From Platanthera guangdongensis (Eukaryota > Streptophyta > Magnoliopsida > Asparagales > Orchidaceae), in contig CM077164.1 of assembly GCA_039583875.1 (NCBI GenBank), positions 66,867,628 through 66,931,627 of the forward strand: 64,000 bases of DNA, read 5' to 3'. Made by a program: the position numbers and the translations under genes. Below are positions 62,951 through 64,000 of the stretch, piece by piece. The notes beneath the pieces are model-generated. The model worked only from the letters and a program-made list of their open reading frames with translations. It was not told the DNA's origin and did no database searches. Within the stretch, counting starts at the first letter, position 1; every line of letters starts with the position of its first letter.

Positions 62951-64000
62951 CTAAAGTATACCTGAAGTGAATAGCTCCGGGTGTTGCTCCATCATCAGAT
63001 CCATCGATTCCCAGGTGTGCTCCTCCCGTCCATGATTGGACCACAACACCTTCACAAGAGGGACCTTCTTCTTCCGCAACACAGGAACATCTATATCATC
63101 AATCCGGATTGGCTCCAATCTGACGGATCAGTCTGGCGCTATCAGATCGGCTATAGTAGTAATGTGCTGCTCCGGCCGTAAGAGAGCTCTTCGTAAGGAA
63201 GAGACATGGAAGACATCGTGTAGTGTACCTGACTCCGATGGCAGCTGCAGTAAGTAAGCTAAGGGGCCGATCCGCTCCAGGATCAAGTATGGCCCCATGT
63301 ATCGAGGACTGAGCTTCTTGTGCCTCCACACCCGAGAGACACCGTGTACCGGACGTACCTTTAAGAAAACTCTGTCTCCAACCTGGAACTCCACCTTCCG
63401 GTGCCGAGCATCATAATACTTCACCTGTCTACTCTAGGCCTCTAGCAGTCGATCCCTGATCAAATGAACCTGAGCCTCCATATCCTTCATATAATCGGAA
63501 CCAAGAGCCTTGTTATCCACATACTGAACCCATGACAGCGGTGTCCGGCACTTCCTCCCGTAAAGTGCCTCATATGGAGCCATCCTGATACTAGCCTAGT
63601 GGTTGTTATTGTAGGAGAACTCGATCAATGGTAGCAACCTCTCCCAAGGCTTCCCCATATCCAATATGCATAGGAGGAGTCGATCCTCCATGGTACGGAT
63701 GGTCCGCTAGGTCTGTCCGTTGGTCTGTGGGTGTAAGGCAGTACTAAAAGTAAGCCGAGAGCCCAAGTAAGCATGCACAGCCCTCCACTCCCTCGAAGTG
63801 AACCGACCATCACGGTCCGAAACAATCATTCTGGGGATGCCATGGTATCTGACAAACTGCTCCACGAATAATCTCACCAAAACTGCAACTGGAGCATCCT
63901 TCCTGACTGGAATAAAGCGCGCCACCTTGGTCAGTCTGTCTACTATGACCCAGATGGAATCATGCCCAGAGTGGGAGCGAGGTAGTCCGTGCACAAAGTC
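62951..64000 (-). pseudogene. pol: M pol, integrase region (Gypsy chromovirus), partial
   Basis: Minus strand from the window edge to TAG at 62951. The integrase core includes DSIWVIVDRLTKVARFIPV, IVSDRDGRFTS and LHPQTNGQT. The next codon, where the catalytic Glu normally follows, is TAG (63707-63709). Further on are APYEALYGRKCRTPLSWV, VKYYDARHRKVEFQVGDRVF, LSPRYMGPYLILERIGPLAY, and VPLVKVLWSNHGREEHTWE. Other stops are near 63599, 63437 and 63125. All pieces appear to lie in one frame. The 5' part of the element is outside the window. Confidence 0.88.

Overview
The window is a block of nested plant LTR retrotransposons. I found no host protein gene, tRNA gene or rRNA gene. Several lineages typical of angiosperm genomes are present: SIRE/Maximus-type Ty1/Copia, other Copia lineages, Ty3/Gypsy chromoviruses, and an Athila/Tat-type Gypsy element. 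They carry tRNA-Met or tRNA-Asp type primer sites, and elements are repeatedly inserted inside others. The sequence suggests heterochromatin or intergenic DNA of a repeat-rich flowering plant. I cannot name the species.

Layout (working labels are mine). 1-1274 and 14164-20068: minus-strand Copia material, made of gag-integrase fragment Z with its GC-rich LTR and the nearly complete pol of element B. 1275-14158: element A, a complete SIRE-type Copia (+) inserted in the Z LTR. 20069-23835: two truncated Athila/Tat-type LTRs (+) around an LTR tail of a chromovirus-like family (G). 23836-55310: remains of SIRE-type element E (+), interrupted by D (23969-44428, minus, gag-protease only) and by H (45024-52640, +, complete chromovirus). 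D is itself interrupted by C (25780-38538, +, a second complete SIRE-type Copia). 55311-56102: SIRE gag fragment J (minus). 56103-60148: element I (+), a Gypsy element with gag and no pol. 60149-62735: L (minus Gypsy LTR and pol tail). 62736-64000: M (minus Gypsy integrase, running off the window). C, D and H have perfect 5-bp target duplications (ATAAA, TACCC, AAGCC). A has one with a single mismatch. The insertion order inside E is therefore readable: E first, then D and H, with C after D.

The most interesting signals are non-coding. (1) Families carry their own dense arrays of a short palindromic or CpG-rich word upstream of the LTR TATA box: GTGTCGACAC in A, TACTCGAGTA in C, CGAGCTCAGC in E, CACGCACGG in D, GACACGGGCGTGTC in I and L, GTCCGC/GACCGCC in Z. 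(2) A and C each repeat their own array a second time inside the element, between pol and an extra 3' ORF, again followed about 100 bp later by a TATA motif. This looks like a second promoter for the extra ORF. (3) The transcribed part of the A, C and E LTRs holds a tandem array of about 25-nt units of the form GTAGG, stem, loop, complementary stem, GAG. The stems differ from unit to unit but mostly stay self-complementary. (4) A and C share an extra ORF of unknown function with a recognisable N-terminal module, a coiled-coil middle and a conserved C-terminal module. (5) Both have a consensus 5' splice site at the gag-protease junction.

Almost all coding regions are decayed, by stop codons that are mostly explained by C-to-T or G-to-A change and by single-base indels. 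The exception is the gag of element I, which is open throughout but starts with GTG immediately after two stops. All motif counts and matches were made by eye; no alignment or folding program was run.
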